DNA of 64,000 nt from Hypericum androsaemum (lineage: Eukaryota; Streptophyta; Magnoliopsida; Malpighiales; Hypericaceae). The notes beneath the pieces are model-generated. The model was not told the origin of the DNA. It did no database searches and saw only the letters and a program-made list of their open reading frames with translations. Shown here piece after piece: positions 38,701 to 49,998 of the stretch (within the stretch, counting starts at the first letter, position 1; the number at the start of each line of letters is the position of its first letter). Position numbers and translations under genes: made by a program. The stretch is from the NCBI GenBank assembly GCA_963995505.1, contig OZ023192.1:1890001-1954000 (forward strand). The letters run 5' to 3'.

Positions 38701-38746
38701 ACACTTCCTCCACCGTTCTGGGTATCGGGTGCGGAACCGCCTCCAT
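35740..38746 (-). CDS. AL6: Alfin-like PHD-finger protein
   Basis: Exons on the minus strand are 38746-38650, 38507-38475, 37668-37440, 36237-36102 and 36015-35740, giving 256 aa, the normal size. Alfin-like proteins are nuclear readers of H3K4me2/3 and work with PRC1 and chromatin remodellers. The N-terminal Alfin domain is intact ([52 protein letters not shown]). An acidic linker ([12 protein letters not shown]) leads to a C-terminal PHD finger from Cys203 ([20 protein letters not shown], then RWFHGKC, CPSC), with all zinc ligands present. The start gives [16 protein letters not shown], as in the family; a longer in-frame start at 38785 is less likely. The symbol rests on the position next to STICHEL and ISPD, as for Arabidopsis AL6 (At2g02470); AL5 or AL7 are alternatives. 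Confidence 0.93.
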
Positions 38747-41280
38747 TGCTCTTTCCACCTCTCCGAACAATACCCACTTCCCCAATTTCCTCTCCTCCCT
38801 CTTCCACTTGTAAAGTCCGCGCCTTTACCTCGTTAAACCAGGTAATGTCCTAAACCGACAAGGACCCAATTCCCCAATTGGCCTCTCCTCTTCAATTCCC
38901 CCAAAAAAGGCTCCAACTTTTTTGTTGTTATTACTGTAAGGCCACGAAAATGGCGGGGTTGGAGAGGAGGAGGAGGTCAAAGAGGGGGTGTGGGGGTTCC
39001 AATTTTGGTAACGTTTGATTTGGGTTATTAGGGTTTTCGTGGGAAAAAGTGATTTAAAAAGATAAGATCATAAATCTCTCGTCTTTTTTTAATTTTATTG
39101 TGTTTTCTTCGTGTTATTTCTTGGAGGAAGGCTTGTAGCTCTCACCTAGGGTTTGCTGTTTTTGGGTTTCTGGTTTGGGGTAAAAAATAGAGGGAGAAAG
39201 TTCAGAGAGCGTTCGAATTTTTATAAAATTATTTGGACAAGGTACGTGACAGGAGGTGGAATCTATATATAATATATTTAATTATTTTGATTTCCTGCCT
39301 GAATTAACTTTGTATATAACATTGACAAGTATCGGCCACTAAATATATAACAAAATTGTCGTGCACATAACAAATTTGTAATATTAAAAATTATATATGA
39401 TATTTTAGAAAATGTGAAATTACGTTGCGTTGAGGGAATGCATCATGTTAGTAATACATCATATTAGTTTAGAGTATCATTTAACATTTAAAAGTACAAT
39501 ATGTTGCATTGAGTGATAGTATTTACTGTTTATTGGTACTATTTTTTTTTCAAATAGTGTTGTCAACTCTCTTAATCAATCCCAGCGAGAACCGGTTTTT
39601 ATGGATCAGAAAATAAATTACAGTGTAAAAAAAAATGAGATACTTCTACGCTTGAATGTTTGAGAATTTTTTTTTAGAATGTTTGAGAATTGGATTAATA
39701 AATCTTTTATTAAAGAGTTTTTGTATTCGAAAAGTTCGTAATCATACGTAGAGTCTAATTTAATATAAGATGATTGTTATGTTCATGTAATATGTGTGAC
39801 ATTGAACCAACTTTTTATTTTCTCAAATTTATCATTTTTCCAAGTAGATGAATAGATATTAAGATCGTCTATGAGTCAATAACTGAACATCATTTTGTTG
39901 TGTGAGATTAGAAATATCGATGTACGTAGATGGTTCGGGTACAAACGGACGATTGACTTGAACCGGATGAGATCCCTCGTCCATATTCCTTAGGCCTGTG
40001 CAGTTTTCCTCCAAGGCGTATTTTTTCTCTCTATAAAGTTACGAGTAATTCTAGAAAAAAAAAGGTTAGGAGCCACTTGAATTATCTTATGTGTCATATC
40101 ACATTATTAATTTTATGCGTGTTATGTTACATCAATAATTTTATCTATATGATATATTATTGCCCCGTGATCTTGACATTGTCAATCTCCTCTCAGTCTT
40201 TATTTGAATCTGAATGCTACCAAAATTTTCTCTTTTATCTTAAATTAGTGAAGTGACATGTCACATGTATAAAACTTAGTAATGTTATATTATACGCAGC
40301 TAAAATTAATGATATGAAATGAATTCGTAAAACCTCAGCAACTTGAAAATTTAAAACATGAGTGTTTTTTGTTTAAAACGGCCTCGTATACTTTTGAAAC
40401 ATAAGTAAACGAGTTTTTCTTTGTTTATATATTTGGTATCTAGATTTAATGGATCGACTAATCCAATTTTAAGTTAGGTGAGACCTTGGAAATATGTCAA
40501 AATTCTCCCAACAAGTATTTAACACTGTTACATTTTTAATGACTCTAACTCGAGATCTAATTAGCTAAAAATGCTCCAATCAGTTAATCTAAAATACTTG
40601 TCAATTAAGTTACGAGTTGTTTAACAAGGTCGACGGTTGCAGTCCCGTTTATTCTATGGTTAGGATAATATCGTACTAAGTAGAATGTATATTTCAGGTT
40701 GATTATTAATATATATATATATATATATAAACTTTCTAAAAAATTACGATTGAGGTGTCAAAAGATACTTAGACTAAGCGGTTCAATCGAAAGGTGTAAC
40801 CATGGATCTCAGGCCAGCCGACCTCCTAATGTTATATAGGCGCAGACATTACATTAGACTTTAGATAAAACGAAAAAAGGGCCCACAAAGGGACATAATC
40901 ACCCACACCACCAGAATAGGGATTTGGATTCAGGGGGACTACATAAAAGTCATCCCCATGGTATGGACTAAATATGGACCCTTAGATTTGATCAAAATTT
41001 TTTTTATAGATCTGATGGTCAGAATCTGTTGAGAGTATTTTCGAGTTTTTATCCAAACATACTCATTAGGGTTCCACCATTTTCCTATATAATCCCACCC
41101 AAAAAAATCATCTCCCAAAAAAAAAAATCATCGTCCCGCCCCCCCTCCTGATCCGCCGCCCTCCCGACCCCCCCCCCCCCCCTCCCGATCCGCCGCCCTC
41201 CCGATCCCCCCCCCCCCTCCCCGATCCGCCCCCACCCCACTACTACGACGTCGTCCTCCTCCTCCCGCAGCCTTCCGCTA
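38747..41280. other. Intergenic region upstream of the Alfin-like gene
   Basis: The first 300-400 bp are the Alfin-like promoter. The rest is AT-rich with repeats: CATTGCGTTGAG-type words (39.42-39.54 kb), a dispersed-repeat copy at about 40.43-40.60 kb and an (AT)n run at 40713-40732. Poly-C/CCCGATCC low-complexity sequence lies at 41.15-41.23 kb. No gene is supported. Confidence 0.35.
40480..40600. repeat. Dispersed repeat with TTCTCCCAACAAGTATTTAAC core
   Basis: This matches 2930-3070, about 55830-55925 and more weakly 63785-63850 over a core of a TTCTCCCAACAAATATTTAA-like string followed by GACTC.AACTCGAGA. The words ACTCGAACCC (2.98 kb) and ACTCGAGACC (55.9 kb) read like the complement of a tRNA B box, so a SINE is possible. 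Confidence 0.45.
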
Positions 41281-41500
41281 AGCATCCTCACCGTCACAAT
41301 CATCATCTCCGCCACTGTCGTCCTCTCAGTCGCTCTCTGCCTCCTCATCCGACACGTCAACCGCCGCTGTCAACGCCGCCCGGCCTCCTCCTCCCCGGCG
41401 TCCGGCGCCACTTCGAGCCGCGTCTCCCCTGAGGATCTCTCCCTCCCGGTGTTCGCCTACGGCTCCATCAAGCGGCGCACCTCTTTTATTTTATCCCTCC
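41263..41500 (+). pseudogene. 5' fragment of a receptor-like kinase gene
   Basis: One plus-strand frame reads SLPLSILTVTIIIS, then a hydrophobic helix (ATVVLSVALCLLI), a basic stop-transfer (RHVNRRCQRR), a Ser/Pro-rich stretch and FAYGSIKRRTSF. That order (short Pro-rich N-terminus, membrane helix, then F.Y..I.R.T.SF leading into a kinase) is the start of a cytoplasmic-kinase-type RLK. The kinase is absent: after RRTSF the sequence becomes low-complexity T- and C-rich DNA. I read it as a captured or truncated gene fragment. No ATG is certain. Confidence 0.4.
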
Positions 41501-41694
41501 CCGAAGCCCCCCCCCAAAGCTCCCCCCTCTTCCTCCCTCTTTTATTTTTATCCCTTTTTTTTGGTTTTGCTGGATTGATTTTGATTTTGCTATGTTTCTT
41601 GGTTCTGATTTTGTTGCGTTTAATTTGATTAATTAAATTTTATTCTTTGATTTTTATTATTATTTTGACTTACTTTAATTGCCGCGTGAGATGT

Positions 41695-42050
41695 GGAATG
41701 AAAACCAATATCATTGTGGAATGAAACTAATATCATAGAAGAATGAAACCAATATCCGAGAAGATGGAAACCAATATCATAGTAGAATGAAACCAATATC
41801 ATAGTAGAACGAAACCAATAACATAGAAGATGGAAACCAATATCATAGTAGAAAGAAACCAATATAACGGTGGAATGAAACCAATATCATAGTAGAATGA
41901 AACCAATGTCATAGTAGAATGAAACCAATAACATAGAAGATGGAAATCAATAACATAGTAGAATGAAACCAATATCATAGTAGAATGAAACCAATAGCAT
42001 AGAAGATGAAAACCAATATCTGAGAAAATGGAAACCAATATTCTCATACT
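41695..42050. repeat. 22-bp minisatellite, about 16 units
   Basis: Units of AATGAAACCAATATCATAGT plus AG (22 bp) and a variant with AAGATGGAAACCAATA run head to tail. Because 22 is not a multiple of 3 the reverse strand stays open as a 22-residue repeating peptide over 66 bp, which explains long antisense frames here that are not genes. Confidence 0.9.
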
Positions 42051-42212
42051 TTGTATTTCCATAAATTGTATTATTTTACTGATATTTCTTTTAATTATTT
42101 TAATTATTGTATTTCCAATATTGCCCCTGTCCCTTTCAGTGGGGATTACCCATGTCCCCACTGAATTTGAACCCCCAGAATAGAACCAGTTCAACCCTCA
42201 AAAAAAGAAGAA

Positions 42213-42984
42213 GGAAAAGTACACTTTACCTATCTGTAGTTTGCCCGATTTCACGTTCAGGCCGTGTGGTTTCAATTTGGCAAATTAGTCTCTGTGCTTT
42301 CCAATTTTTTACAGTATACGGTCCACTCCGGATGACAGGGATAAAACTTCCACCTAGCATGCCACGTAGGCTAATACGATGTCATTTTTGGTCCGCGTGG
42401 CAAGGTGACTAGATAAGTTGATTGACATGGTTTCGAGTGGATAATTACCCAATTGATCCCAACTATTTTTATATTATTTCGAAAACTATATCTCTCCTCC
42501 TCCGCTCCTTCATCCCAATACGGGCTCCTCCAACACCCAAGGTTAGGAATATCTCCCTCCACTCAACAAAAAAAATGAAAAAAATCAGATTTGAAATGTC
42601 TACCCGAGAAGCCTCTGGAACCAAAAGTAGAAAGGGTTGGAAGGAATCTCGAGAGGCTGGAACGCTTTAGTTTAATAAATAATCAGGGACTTGAGGAGGA
42701 TAGATAGGATTTTTGAAATAATATAAAAAATAGTTGGGAGCAATTGGATAATTATTCACTCGAAATCATGTCAATCAACTTACCCAGTCATTTTGCCACG
42801 TGGACAAAAAATGACGTCGTATTAGCCAACGTGGCATGCCAGGTGGACGTTTTTATCCCCGTCATCCGGAGTGGACCGTATACTGTAAAAAATTGGAAAG
42901 CATAGAGACTGATTTACCAAATTGAAACCACACGGCCTAAACGTGAAATCGCGCAAACTACAAGTAGATAAAGTGTACTTTTCC
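42213..42984. mobile_element. Foldback element upstream of ISPD
   Basis: Inverted arms of about 270-300 bp start GGAAAAGTACACTTTACCTA and end with the complement; they include GTATACGGTCCACTCCGGAT and its inverse and share the GGAAAAGT.CAC opening with the 28.6-kb foldback. The central spacer is about 200 bp. Immediate flanks are A-rich, so the target duplication is unclear. A 15-bp direct repeat GAATAGAACCAGTTC lies outside on both sides (42178-42192 and about 42999-43013), the right copy preceded by an A-rich run. The element ends 155 bp before the ISPD start codon. Confidence 0.8.
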
Positions 42985-43139
42985 AAAAAAAAAGGAAAGA
43001 ATAGAACCAGTTCCCATGTAAGCCAGTCGTCTTATTACATGGTTGGTGTACCAGAACTCAACAAAGAAAACCCACCTCCTCCAAAAGTCCACTCCAACCC
43101 AGAGTAAGAAGTAACAACTCAATAGAAAGTCAACCCAAA

Positions 43140-46100
43140 ATGAGCTTCACATCAGTTGTTTCTTCTCCACCTACCTTCATGCCCATCTGGGTCCCACCCA
43201 CCACCACTATTCATCCCTTACCTTCAAAAGTTTGCTCCTTTTCCCCCCTCCAGGGGAAACCCACAGGTTTCCATGGTAAAGGTAGCTGCTTTAATCTGCT
43301 TGTTTAAGTTTTTGGTCCTAATTGTTCAAGTTCTGATCTGGGTTTGGTTGGTTTTGTTGTGTTTCAGGGTGTGGAGTTAGATTTTCCAAGAACCAATCAG
43401 CTCTTTCTTCTAAGGTCTTCTGCTCTGCTAGGAGTGAAAATGTACTTGCTTCAACTCAACACATAGAGGATGATTGTGGACTAATGCTCTGTTTGTTTTG
43501 CTGGAAAGTATTATTTTTTTGGAGGAATCAGTTACCTTAGAATTCGGAAAATAGAGTATTTGATTGTGTTTGGAATTCATGAAAAGCATTTTCCCTTTCC
43601 ACGAAGGTGTGTTTCTTTCCCTTTTTTTGTGGGAAGACGTTCTTCCTCGTCAAGTTTTTTATGCAATGTACATTGCCAAAAGTCGGAAAATGCTGAAATA
43701 TTTTCTGGCAAAACAAACAGAGCCTAAAGTTTGAGACTTTTAGATGATTGCATGATGAGTGTAGAATGTATTGCTGACTTTTTTATGACGGCCTTTTGTT
43801 GGCTTGTGGGTTCAGGCTTCTGGAGGAGGAGTTGTGGAGGAGAGGAGTGTATCGGTGGTTCTGTTGGCCGGTGGGAAGGGCAAGAGAATGGGGGTTGGTC
43901 TCTTTGTTTCTTTTCTTATTTCATACTGATTCTCTTCCAAATTCGCTGCGGTTTAGGATCTGATATCTGTTGATTGGTAGATGATACGTTTTCTGTTGTA
44001 ATTGCGATCTTGAACTGAACAAATGGTTTGGCCCACGCTGGCAAGTGGCTAAAAGGATCGGTTTATGTTTGTCTGCAATTAACCAGGGTGGTATCATTAG
44101 TAAGAACTCATGAATGCCTCCCTGAACTGTGAAGTGAGAGAATTTTGGCTGCCAAGTGGGGACCAAGGGTTAAGCTACTGAATATCAATTGATGCTCCTT
44201 AAATGAACATTGCTGTTTCCTTTGCTATTAACTGATATGTACTCTGTGTTATGCTTGGTTCCATTGTACTAATCATTTATGGTAAACTTAGCCTCAAGTT
44301 TTGGATGCCTTTTGCGCAAGTTTACGCATTGTCGTGATTGGTTCAACATGAGGGGTAGTACAGTTTTTTTAGTTTATGCTACTTGATCTATTTCATCAAT
44401 ACCTTGTTTCAACTTTCGTATCCTATACTCGACACCAAACAAGAAAGCCTTATTTTTTATGGCCTATTAGTATCATTTAATCACCTATGCATCTTGGACT
44501 GCAGTCTCACTTGACAATTTCACCTCTTTTATCTTTGGCTTCTCCCTTGCATCTTCCAGATGACAGATTTGTTGTCTTTGTGCCATTAGGCAAGCATGCC
44601 AAAGCAGTATCTACCTCTACTAGGCCAGCCAATTGCTTTGTACAGGTATTGCAGCACCCTTTTGAGTTTAAAGCTATTGGCCCTAAGAAAAAAGCAATCT
44701 TATATATGTTTTCTTGCTCGGAACTGAATCATGCATTAATCTTGCAGCTTATACACTTTTGCGCAGATGGTCGAAGTGAAAGAAATTGTTGTAGTTTGTG
44801 ATCCATCGTACAGGGACATTTTTGAAGGTTCTCTCTCTGTTTATGTGTGTATGTGCGTTTCTTATCATTAGTTGGATGATTCATGTAAGTTGTTTTCTTA
44901 TGGATCACGATGCACTCGTAGTTAACTTCATTTGTATGTTACTGGGCTTCAGTCATTTATTCCACGGGTAAGCATTGATATCCTGTACTTTTCTCTCAGA
45001 AGCTCAAAACCGAATCGACGTTGTCCTCAAGTTTGCACTTCCGGGGAAAGAAAGACAAGATTCTGTATACAGTGGACTTCAGGTGCAAAAATTTCACAGT
45101 ATCTTGAAAATTTTCAACCTCTTTTTTGTGTGTCCTTGATCTTCTATTTCATTCTTTCCCTGGTAGTATTAATTCAATATCAGGGAAGTCTCCTAATCCA
45201 ATATGACTTATTCTGATTGGCAAGCCAATATTCTTCAGTTTCTTGTCAAATCAATTCTAGTATTCTCGTAATGCTCTATTCTTAATTGCTTCTGTTGTTT
45301 AGAGCTCAAATAGGAATACGATTCTGCTGCAACCTGTTTATAGGCTTTGCTGCATATGATGGGACTTAAATAAGCCACGTCTTTGTAAATCTTAACATTC
45401 TTGCTGTATTCTTAGCTTATAGTTTCCTCTGCAGGAAGTTGATTTGAATTCTGTGCTTGTATGCGTTCACGATTCAGCACGACCTTTGCTATTATCTGCT
45501 GACGTGCGAAAGGTATTGTTTCCCTGATTTTAACATTTACTTGGTCAGTAATAATTCGAACAGTCACTCTTCACAGATTAGTAAGAGTTCAGTTTGTGTT
45601 AGGCATCTGTACTTAGCTCACAATTCTTCCTTTCTGGTTTCTCTAGTATCCGGAGGTTTTGCTCTTTTAACTTTTTTCGGATATGATTCAGCTGGAAATA
45701 AGATTCGTTTCATTTCAGGTCCTTAAAAATGGTGCGGAGAATGGTGCAGCTGTTCTTGGTGTTCCTGTTAAGGCGACAATTAAGGAGGTAGTAAATTAAC
45801 AGCATAGCTTCTGCATATCCTGCTATTGACCTAAGGCCCGTGCAAAGAAATATGCTAGCTGACAGAGCACGGGCTCGAATTGCAAAAATTGTAGCCTCGA
45901 AAATCTCATCAACTGCTGCTTATAGGCATTAGGAAAATTTTCCTTTTTACTGATCAAATTTCTATGCTTGATTGCAAAAAATATGAAATGATTATGAACT
46001 ACTGAAGTTAAATCCTCATGGTTCAAATGATCTGCCAAGTTAGTCTCCGACGCTTGTGACTCGACAATGAAGTTCGGAATAACTTCCGAACTAACATTAC

Positions 46101-47296
46101 CATGAAAGATCATAGCAGCCACGAAGCAAATTATACCCTTCAAATGCATAACATGAAGATTTTCTCAAGCGCTGAGCTGAAGCTCTACCTGGACGAGCTT
46201 TTAATTCTTGTCTACTTTATTTCTAATTATACAAACTTCATAATAAATCGCAAGTGATTTAGCATATTTCACTTCATCTGATATGTGAACTAGATAAAAA
46301 AAAATTTCTTGAATAATCATCATGCTATCAGTTCTGAGATGTGCTTCCTTTCAGGCAGATGGTCAATCTTTTGTCGTCCAAACCCTCGATCGCAGAAAGC
46401 TTTGGGAAATGCAGACCCCTCAGGTAAAACTTGGAAAATTGACAGCATGAGTTAACAGATGGCTATGTATTTCCAGAAACTTACATCACCTAGTACTGAC
46501 AAGATGCGTGTTTTGTCCGAGATGCAGGTTATTAAGCCCGAATTGCTTAAAAAGGGTTTTGAACTTGTGAACAGGTACTTAACTATGTCTGGGCTTTCCA
46601 CTTGTTTAATAGCTCTGCAAGTGAGAGACTTTCATTAAGATGGGTTAGGGATGGATCGAGATCCAGTGTAAGTAGATAGGGCCGAGATCTCGATCCTATC
46701 GATTCAGACCGAACCTAGTTTCAAAGGTGGATCCAGATCTAGACCTTGTCCTAGGTCCTGTCAGATTCGATAGACCTGAATGCATAGGGTGTGGACTGGG
46801 TCCGACCTTATGGGTCTAAATCTTTTTGCTACCCCTAGATGATATATAGTTAGAGAACATACATTCTGTTTGCAATAGTAGGATTGTTTGATTGAGTTCC
46901 TAATTACTTTGTGCAAGCAATGGCAATCTTTGTTGCTAACGATCCACGCCAGCATCATGATCGCTGTCTGAACTATCGGCGTCTATGTTTTATGTTAACG
47001 TCTAGCAGAGAGGGACTTGAAGTCACGGACGATGTTTCCATAGTCGAGCATCTTAAGCACCCTGTCTATATAACCGAAGGATCATACACAAACATCAAGG
47101 TATACTCGTATCGTCCATTAAACCAACTTTCGGAATTATGTTTCACTTGCTGCAACTTGAGTACTTTCTTCCCATCTTGCTGCTTCTTGATTACATTATT
47201 CCAACGAAAACCAACCTCGAAATGTCACTTGACTCGCAGGTCACGACCCCCGATGATCTGCTGCTCGCCGAGAGAATTTTGAACATGAGCTCCTGA
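43140..47296 (+). CDS. ISPD: 2-C-methyl-D-erythritol 4-phosphate cytidylyltransferase
   Basis: Twelve exons close in frame to 305 aa: 43140-43275, 43368-43441, 43816-43893, 44590-44645, 44748-44827, 45000-45082, 45435-45512, 45719-45787, 46355-46423, 46528-46574, 47009-47099, 47240-47296. The enzyme joins MEP and CTP to give CDP-methylerythritol, the third step of the plastid isoprenoid (MEP) pathway. Residues 1 to about 75 are Ser/Pro-rich with few acidic residues and fit a plastid transit peptide. The nucleotide-binding signature [18 protein letters not shown] (86-103) carries Arg94 and Lys101, equivalent to E. coli Arg20 and Lys27. [29 protein letters not shown] and the C-terminal [14 protein letters not shown] are intact. 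The exon 2/3 border is least certain: the AAT/GTACTT donor was chosen to keep phase. Confidence 0.95.
46646..46837. mobile_element. hAT-like MITE in ISPD intron 10
   Basis: A 192-bp stretch from TAGGGATGG to GCTACCCCTA with inverted ends and internal GATCGAGATC / GATCTCGATC pairs. Its ends match the 12.03-kb element. Flanking sequences AGATGGGT and GATGATAT are at best a decayed 8-bp duplication. Confidence 0.5.
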
Positions 47297-47870
47297 GACT
47301 CCCCCGTGAGCTAACGGATTGATTCTTTGCAGTGATATCCCGTTTCGAGCGGAAAGCAATGTAGTTGTTCTTTGCTGACTACTTGAAGATTCGGCTACAA
47401 GCAATTAGATTGAGGCAGAAAATCTGACGGCCTACAACCATTATAGTCGTTAATAATTTCCGTGAAAATAATTGTCTATGAAACAAACGGAACGGACAAT
47501 ATGACAGACATGTGATACAGACAGGAACAGATCAAAAGCAGAGGGGACTCAGATAAGGAGCATTGACCCTCCACTTCAATGACCGTTGCGTTGCGTTGCG
47601 TTGCGTTCCCGAACCTCAAACTCGAAAACTCTTGGTTACGTATTTGTTCTTCTAAACTTTTGAGAAGAAGTCGCATAGTAGAAGAGAAAATAAGAGAATT
47701 GCGTGATCCAAGGCCATTATACCGCCAAGCTAATCCTGTGTTTCATTCATCGGACAAAAAGACAATAGCTCGAGGGAAACGAGGTAGGAAACCGTTTAAC
47801 TTTTAATGTGTATATTCTTTGAAATAGATTATGACGTTAATGACATCGATTTTTTTCCCTGTTGTTAGAG
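47297..47870. other. ISPD 3' region and intergenic sequence
   Basis: The ISPD 3' UTR is expected first. A (TTGCG)n-type run lies at 47584-47608. The segment 47729-47806 is a diverged copy of 49828-49911, the STICHEL 3'-flanking sequence. No protein gene is supported. Confidence 0.4.
47729..47806. repeat. Duplicate of the STICHEL 3' flank
   Basis: It shares CTCGAGGGAAACGAGGTAGG followed by AAACCGTTTAAC, and a flanking GCTAATCCTG.GTTT..ATTCAT part, with 49828-49911, in the same orientation, 2.1 kb apart. The downstream copy lies 90-170 bp past the STICHEL stop, so it is probably its 3' UTR. Confidence 0.75.
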
Positions 47871-47871
47871 A

Positions 47872-47974
47872 AGGTGTAGACTTACGACCTGAACATGCTG
47901 CCGGAGAAAGCGAAGAGGTATTGCGCCTTTTCTCCTCCTACGGCAGCAGGTTCAGGTCAAAAGTCTCCACAACT
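47872..47974 (-). ncRNA. Candidate microRNA precursor hairpin
   Basis: On the minus strand, GTGGAGACTTTTGACCTGAA continuing into CCTGCTGCCG pairs with the later CGGCAGCATGTTCAGGTC followed by GTAAGTCTACAC. Of about 30 positions only three are mismatched (one of them C-U in the middle), and one more is a G-U pair. The loop side holds a further GAGAAA/TTTCTC helix. The total is about 100 nt, the size and symmetry of a plant MIRNA foldback. A TATA box (minus strand TTATATAAG, about 48061-48069) sits about 90 nt upstream of the hairpin base, as for a pol II primary transcript. I do not recognise either arm as a known family. Expression is not shown, and a foldback remnant is the alternative. Confidence 0.5.
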
Positions 47975-48060
47975 GTTGCTTGAGAGTTTGGAAGATAGGG
48001 ATTAAAGAAGAGAGAATAGAGAAAATAAATGCTATCGACTTTTTTACAAGAGTTGGGTAG

Positions 48061-48070
48061 CTTATATAAT
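48061..48070 (-). promoter_or_regulatory. TATA box for the candidate pri-miRNA
   Basis: The minus strand reads AATTATATAAGC. A start about 30 nt downstream would put the transcript 5' end near 48035, some 60 nt before the hairpin. Confidence 0.35.
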
Positions 48071-48074
48071 TACT

Positions 48075-49998
48075 ATCTCGGTGACAGATTATCCAATTGA
48101 AGACTTAAAATCCACATGGATGAGAGTATATTATTGAACTAATGAGATATTAATTTTTTTTTTAAAAATTACTCTCAAATTTTCTGTGTTTTGGAAAAAG
48201 TTCTAGAAAGTGTATAAAAATATGGGAGAGCGGACGTGTATATCCATAAGGAATTAGAATGTGATTTAATTTGTACTAATCCACTTAGACGAGTAAATCG
48301 GAAATGGTATTAATCGCCCGACTCATTAAATAATGTTAAATAGGTCTACTACATTTTAAATATCTAATTCTGTTGAACCTCATTTACATCTCAACGGAAC
48401 TTCATCTCCTAGAAATTTAATTTTATCTCTTATTGTAAGATTTATTTTTTAGGATATTTGTTATAGTTGGTTAGAATTAGTTTAATCTCTTTTTATTGTT
48501 ACCTCTTGTTATTAAAAGTTTAGATGCTTTTAGGTGTTATTCATTTTGACAAGTTAATGGATGTAGATGATTTTAAATTTTGGAATATATTTATTTAGCG
48601 CAATTTTCACAAAATTTTTTTTTGGATTAATGAAACACATTTACCCATAAAAAGAGCTGCATAGGTTTCTCTAATTTTTTTTAAAGCGTTTCTAGACTCC
48701 GGTTGAAATAAAAGTCTCATGAAAAGAAACTGTTCCCTCTTTCAATAGAGTTTTGGTATCCAATTAAGCAATTAAATGAACATCAATCGACGGTCATGCG
48801 CATTCTTACAAATAAAAAATATATAATTAGAGAATTATCTATAAAAAAATGTTTCTTTTGACGTCTTTCATTCTTTTTTCATAAAAGTGTAAGTAATGGA
48901 TTGATAGATGGTAGATCGATCAGGAGATAATGTGCCCGAAAATTATAGTTCGTTGTTGTGAAATTGTAGTTATTTATGTTGATATTAGAATGGTGGACAA
49001 ATTTATAAATTATCTGTTGTCTTAAGGTTTTTAGTTGAAAATATAGATTCAAATATGGTATTTAAGTGGATTGATCCCAAATTTATTATTATGTTCATAC
49101 AATTCCTATTTCTCGCACGTTACCGAATTCAAAGTCCGTACAATTTTCGACCTTACAAACTCATATAAGACTTGTGGCCACTCTTAACGAGATTATCATC
49201 ATATGAAACCTGAATAAAATTATCAACTTGCATGTTATACAGAGCCGCCGAACCGGACAATTTGAGAAATATCAAAACAGAGACAGGAACACAACAAAAA
49301 CATAACGTACTCCTATCAAAAAAATTTAATGCGGTTTAATCGGTGATCAAACCGGTTGGGTAACAACCAACGACCTGAAGCGGGTCAGGTCAGCTTGGAC
49401 GATTATCCAATCGGTGGTCAATTTACTTTGGACTGGTTGAACTTACTCTGCTCGAGATCTTAGTCCGACCAGTTTTTTCAAAAAAAAATAATTCAATAAT
49501 TTACTATATTTATCACTGAAATACCAAATAATTCTAAATATCATAACTTTGCTGCAAAGTTTATCATAGTATCAAAATCTTAAATTAGTTACTTTCAATC
49601 TAACAAAACCTTATAAAACCAGCTGGTCCAATGGAGTGACTTGGTAGATCAAATTGGATAGATCGGTGGTCCAACCGAATTGACCACCAATTACATCGTC
49701 CTCCCGGTGGGATTAATCTGATTTCTCTAGGTTTTGGGACACGATCCAACCAGTCCAACCACCAATCATACCGCATTTTTTTTAAACATCGAGAGAAGTA
49801 CAGCAGACAAAACATGGAGAGAAGTTTGCTAATCCTGCGTTTGTTTGTTTCATTCATTCATCAGACAAAAGGACAGCAACTCGAGGGAAACGAGGTAGGA
49901 AACCGTTTAACGTATCTATTCTCTAATGCAGTACCTCAAGAATGTTGCTCCTGAGAAAACCAACAATGAAAATTAATGTCGATTTACAGCTATCACGT
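48075..49998. other. AT-rich spacer and STICHEL 3' region
   Basis: No gene is seen. A second copy of the 9.0-kb dispersed repeat occupies about 49320-49780 (CACGATCCAACCAGTCCAACC). The STICHEL 3' UTR should lie in 49800-49998. Confidence 0.35.
49320..49780. repeat. Dispersed repeat, copy 2 (first at 9.0-9.4 kb)
   Basis: It contains paired words on both sides (CAGCTTGGAC..GGTGGTCAATTT and GGTGGTCCAACC..GACCACCAATTA) and the shared string CACGATCCAACCAGTC. Confidence 0.4.

Noticed and set aside
41695..42050. CRISPR-like regular array
   Set aside because: The units are contiguous with no unique spacers, and the genome is a plant's.
41629..42194. Long minus-strand open frames with repeated WFHSTMILVSFYYDIGF-like peptide
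   Set aside because: They are translations of a 22-bp minisatellite (66 bp gives 22 residues), not a protein gene.
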